DNA of 64,000 nt from Sodiomyces alkalinus F11 (taxonomy: Eukaryota > Ascomycota > Sordariomycetes > Glomerellales > Plectosphaerellaceae). Both the position numbers and the translations under genes were made by a program. The notes below the pieces were generated by a model. That model was not told where the DNA came from. It ran no database searches and saw only the letters and a list, made by a program, of their open reading frames with translations. Positions 60,126 through 64,000 of the stretch are shown here, in pieces. The stretch spans positions 1,787,471 to 1,851,470 of the forward strand of contig NW_021167079.1 in assembly GCF_003711515.1 (NCBI RefSeq). Direction: 5' to 3'. The number at the start of each line of letters is the position of its first letter. Within the stretch, counting starts at the first letter, position 1.

Positions 60126-63112
60126 TTATGAAAAGTCGTCTGCGCCGCCGCCGCCCAGGACGAGGCGATCAACTCTCTGCACGAGCTCCTTCGTCTCCCT
60201 GGCAATCTCAAACGCAATCGGCGGGAGCGTCTGCGTCCACATCCTCCAGTCCCGGTCGTTGGAGCCGGAGGAGCCGCCGGAGGCGGAGGCGAGCTCGTGG
60301 CCGCGGTCACCCGCTTCCAGCAGCGTGTCGCGGCAAGTAGCCAGCCGGGCCGTCAGGTCGCCGTTGCCCGATCGCTCGGTCTCGGCAACCACGTTGCCCA
60401 CGACTCCCGCGATGCCGCCGATTTCCGCACTGATTTGGTCGATCGTCGCATCGCTTCGGATGGAGTTGACCAGGTTTTGAATGGTCTGGACAAGGATCGC
60501 CGTTTGGTCCTCCAGGTAAATCTTGAGGTCCTCGTTACGCTTGTTGTCCCCCGAGGCATCGTAGCCGTGTCCTGACCCGTTGGCGACGTTCTTGTTCAGC
60601 CCCATATACGCCATGCCGTTGGTCATTCCGTTGGTCTCCCGGGACGCGGGGCGGCGACCGTAGGGGCCGACAGATTGACGCGGGGAGCTCACGGGACTGT
60701 AGGCCGAAGAGTCCGCACTGGCCCTGATACCGCCTAGGCCCTGAAAGGGCCGAGGTGGGGGGATCGCGTCTTGTTGTTGTTGTTGTTGTTGTTGTTGTTG
60801 CTGTTGTGGGGGGGGCTGTTGAACAGAATTGGCACGGGGAGAAAAGAACCCGGTCGAGTCGACGGGCGTGATGGTTCCGTCGTCGTCGTCCTCCAGCTCA
60901 CCAGCCGGGGTGGCGCGGATCTTGACGGTTCGGAGCAGCTCAACCACAGCAGCCACGAGATGGGAGGCGGCGGCGTCCAGCAACGAGACGGGCGAAATGC
61001 CTGCCGCCGCAGCGAAGTTCTTGGACGCCGTGATGAAGTTGTTCGCTGTGGACGAGACCTTGCTCTTCAGCTTGGCCCGCTGTTGAACCGAGGCTTCGTC
61101 GCTTGGCCCAGACTCGTCAATATCCTTCGTGATCCGCCGGACACTGACCACAACATGTTTCATGGCATCGATGACCTTGTCGGGGTTATCGGACCGTGCC
61201 CGCTGTAGGAGCTCGTCGACGGAGATCTGGAACTTTGTGACGTGGACATCCTTGACGAGTCCGTTGTCCTCGGTGAAGCCCTTATCCCTCACGTATTTAC
61301 CGGCGTCCTGGTCGATGGTGAGGCCCAGAGACGACGCCCGGAAATTTCGCAACTGCGTCTTGGTGCGAGCATAGCGGTTTCTCCAATCCCGCACTTCGTG
61401 TTCCAGGTTCTCGATTGTCTTTTCCAGCTCGCTTTGCCTTTCCCATGTCGAGTTGCTCTGTTGCGATAGCATCTTCATCTCCTTCAAAAACTCCCGTGCT
61501 TCTCTGCGAGCCTCATCCGTCACCCGCCGCTGTTCTTCCAGTGCCATCCGTAGTTGCTCGTTTTCTTGCTGCAATTCCGAGTCGGAAGGTGCATGGCTCG
61601 CCGACTGAGAGACTGCCATATCCGCCATGCTGGACTGTCTCAACTCCTCCAACTCATCTCTCAATTGTCGGGCCTCCGTGGCGTATGCGTTCCTTATCTG
61701 ATCCTGTTCTTGCCTCATGCGGTCCAACTCTTGCTTCAAGTTGTTGTTTAAACCTTGAGCCTCCGCCAGCTTATTCTCTAAATCGAGTCGTAGGTCGACC
61801 AGCTCCTTCTTGTCGAGGTCGGCAGCAGTCGCACGGGCCCGCTCGGTATCCAATGCACTAGACATCTCCTCATCCTTCTTCTTCATGGCGTTCTCCACGC
61901 TTTCCAGTTTTTGCTGGAGATCGCGCATTTGTGTTTGGTAGTCTTCTATGAGCTTTTTATCGGCCTAGAAAAGAAGAAAAAAAAGATAGCAGGTTAGTCG
62001 CTGTCCCGTACGATCTTGCCAAAGAGCGAGAGTGTCAGAGTAAAGACACAACAATTTCTTTTCTTTTTGTTTACCTCAGTGGTCACGTTCTTCTCCTGGC
62101 TCTGTCCGTTTGCCATGGCGCTGGTGCCAACCAGACCCGAAGACGGGGGATCGTCCTCAGTTTCGGGGCTAGCGTCATCGTCTTCTTCGATCATGGTACT
62201 CTTGTTTGGCACGATCGTATTGCTCTGGAATTGCTTCTGCATCGGCCGGCCATAGTCGCCGTTTGGCAGCCCGGGCGAAGGAGGCACCCCGTAGGGATCC
62301 TGGGGTGGCAGCACGCCTCGAATCGAGCTAGCGTCGGATGGTCGGCGCATTCGACTCTGGTTCCTGGGCGGGAATCCGTTTGCCATGCCGTTAACCGGCG
62401 TCCCCGAGCGACTAGGCGTAGCACGCACCGAGATGGTACTGCCGGGCCGCGGTATGTCCCCATGAATGAATCGCGGAAATCTCCTCTCCAACTCGCAATA
62501 CACGTCTGTAGCGAGATCCCGGAACCGTGGTGGGCCGAGTGATGAGAGTTTTTGACGAGCCTGGTTGCGCTTGGGATGGAAGTTCGGCTCGGGTACCAAG
62601 TAGGGTGGAGGACCACCCTGATCAAGCCCCGGCCCAGGGGGCCTCCGCGCAGTTGCCTGCCTCCGTATCAATTCATCGTAAACGTCGGTACTGAGTTCGA
62701 GGAACTGGACGGCAGATAGGCGGAGCAGCTTGTCCTGGGCTTTATTCGGGGGTTTTCCTTTACTTCCGTCACGTCCGTTCAAGTAGTCTCGAAGGGCGAT
62801 GTAGTGGGTCCCCAAGACGGCTTCGTTGTGCTCCTCTCGCAGGCTCCTGCCGCTCTCGCTCCTTGCATATAGGTTGGTGCCTGCACTTGATCGTCCGATG
62901 GAAGGGGGAGGGGACGGGCCGCCGGCGCTTCGAGGGCCGGGTCCAAAGCCATTCATCATGGGCCCATTGGGACCGCCCGAGTTAGGAGGGGACGCGAGGT
63001 TCCCCGGGTTATTGGAATAATTATCATCGGCCATGGATTGATATTTCGAGACCCCTGACCACTCGCTGCCACCTAGAGAGACTGGAGATAATGGCGCACT
63101 CGGTCCGTTCAT
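60126..63112 (-). CDS. SPA2: Polarisome scaffold Spa2
   Basis: Localises to growing hyphal tips, where it scaffolds formin, MAP-kinase components and other polarity factors. Exons 63112-62075 and 61964-60126 are joined by a 110-bp intron (GTAAAC to TTCTAG) that keeps phase; 958 aa, start MNGPSAPLSPVSLGG. Two tandem Spa2-homology (GIT) repeats lie at about residues 120-220: LRLSAVQFLELSTDVYDELIRR and LGPPRFRDLATDVYCELERRFP. A long coiled coil fills residues about 350-540. The C-terminal domain (FQISVDELLQRARSD ... ) is typical of Spa2. A Gln run of about 11-13 residues is encoded by CAA triplets at 60774-60808. Confidence 0.92.
60774..60808 (-). repeat. CAA repeat coding polyglutamine in Spa2
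   Basis: Near-pure CAA triplets on the coding strand, one CAG, adjacent to a PPPQQ stretch. Confidence 0.9.
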
Positions 63113-64000
63113 GATACAGTGGCCAGCAGACTTGTCGAAGACAGAGTGTCGAGGCGGCCAAACCTCGGGGAGGACAACGTCGTGCTCGGAAGGGCAAGAG
63201 GCTGCGAACAAAGGATAAAGGATATCAGAGCCGGGTCGAGTCGAGTCGAGTCGTCGAGCAATTCGCACCGGCTGTCTTTAGATGACCGGAGAGTCGAGGG
63301 AAGGAAGGAAAGAATGGTAGAGGGGGTTGGCCGGTCGGTCAGCAAAGATGCTTTCCAGTGTCGCGTATGTCGTAAAGGGCGATGGTCCTCTTGTCGTCTG
63401 CGTCTCGAAATCGTGACCTGTCGGGTCGGTCCCCTATCCAATAGACAGTGAAGGGAAAGGGAAGGAGAGGAATTCAGTGTCTTGTGCTACGGTGTGTGTG
63501 TGTGTAGATGGTAGCAACAAGGCCAAGACGGCGTTTGTCTGGAAGCAAGAGCCAGAACCAGAACCAAAGCCAAAGACTACTCAGTACTCTGCTGAAGGGG
63601 AGAACAAGATATCCGTGACCGACTAGCGACAGACGAAAGCATGAAACCTTGAGACGGTCCAACAGGGGAAGAACCATCAGCTACCCAATAGGAAGTCCTT
63701 AAAGGGGTGGATTCCATGGTCCCGCGATCTTAGGGGGAAATGAGGTGGAGATGGGTAAAAGTACCTCGAGGGTACTGTTGGGAGCACTAACTGGTGGCCT
63801 CGGGTGGGAAAGGCCATAACAAGAAAACTTGAAAGATACTTCCTCTCCTACTTCTCAATCTTATTCGTCTCCTCTATGATCCGTCTTCCTGGTCTTCGCT
63901 TTTCTTTTTTCCCTTGGTTATTTTTTTGTCCCTTCCTTTCGACTTACATAGCTTGAAAGGATTTGATCTTTTGGACGGAGTATTTGGGGACGACACACTC
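63113..64000. promoter_or_regulatory. Upstream region of Spa2
   Basis: No ATG-started gene is supported. It contains GTCGAGTCGAGTCG repeats (63236-63255), a short GT run (63491-63506) and CCAGAACCAGAACCAAAGCC near 63550. It probably includes a long 5' leader. Confidence 0.4.

Overview
The window looks like a chromosome segment of a filamentous ascomycete (Pezizomycotina, probably a sordariomycete). The genes are intron-poor, with short introns of about 60-120 bp that carry GTRNGT donors, CTAAC-like branch points and YAG acceptors. The gene set is fungal (Git3-type GPCR, Erg28, Spa2, Ada2, a DUF7708-like protein, a MARVEL protein). An 18-kb AT-rich block carries the stop-codon-riddled, TpA-rich signature of repeat-induced point mutation (RIP). 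All gene models were built by eye.

Layout. 1-3400: gene-poor sequence of normal composition with one small four-helix membrane protein. About 3450-21447: the RIP block. It is a nested transposon. An outer element (3920-21438) has about 155-bp terminal inverted repeats and an almost perfect 9-bp target duplication (CCCATCTTT at 3911-3919, CCCGTCTTT at 21439-21447). A Ty3/Gypsy chromodomain retrotransposon (8460-15785) sits inside it, with two 536-bp LTRs and a perfect 5-bp target duplication (ACGCT). The outer element carries a wrecked multi-exon gene of unknown family on the minus strand, a foldback element, a 58-bp tandem array and about 700 bp of helically phased T-tracts. The retroelement also carries an antisense coiled-coil ORF.

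21650-64000: ordinary euchromatin. In order: guanine deaminase (-), Tam41 phosphatidate cytidylyltransferase (-), Mad1 checkpoint protein (+), Git3/Gpr1-class GPCR (+), class I glutamine amidotransferase (-), exopolyphosphatase Ppx1 (+), nucleoporin Nup155/Nup170 (-), very-long-chain 3-ketoacyl-CoA reductase (-), Erg28 (+), galactose-1-phosphate uridylyltransferase (-), SAGA adaptor Ada2 (+), a DUF7708/NLR-like protein with an internal stop (-), an AAA ATPase (+), a MARVEL-domain protein (-), and polarisome scaffold Spa2 (-).

These are mostly housekeeping genes and do not form one pathway. Several are head-to-head pairs sharing a short promoter: amidotransferase/Ppx1, ketoreductase/Erg28 (both ER lipid enzymes) and Gal7/Ada2. 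The most unusual material is the nested, RIP-degraded mobile element.
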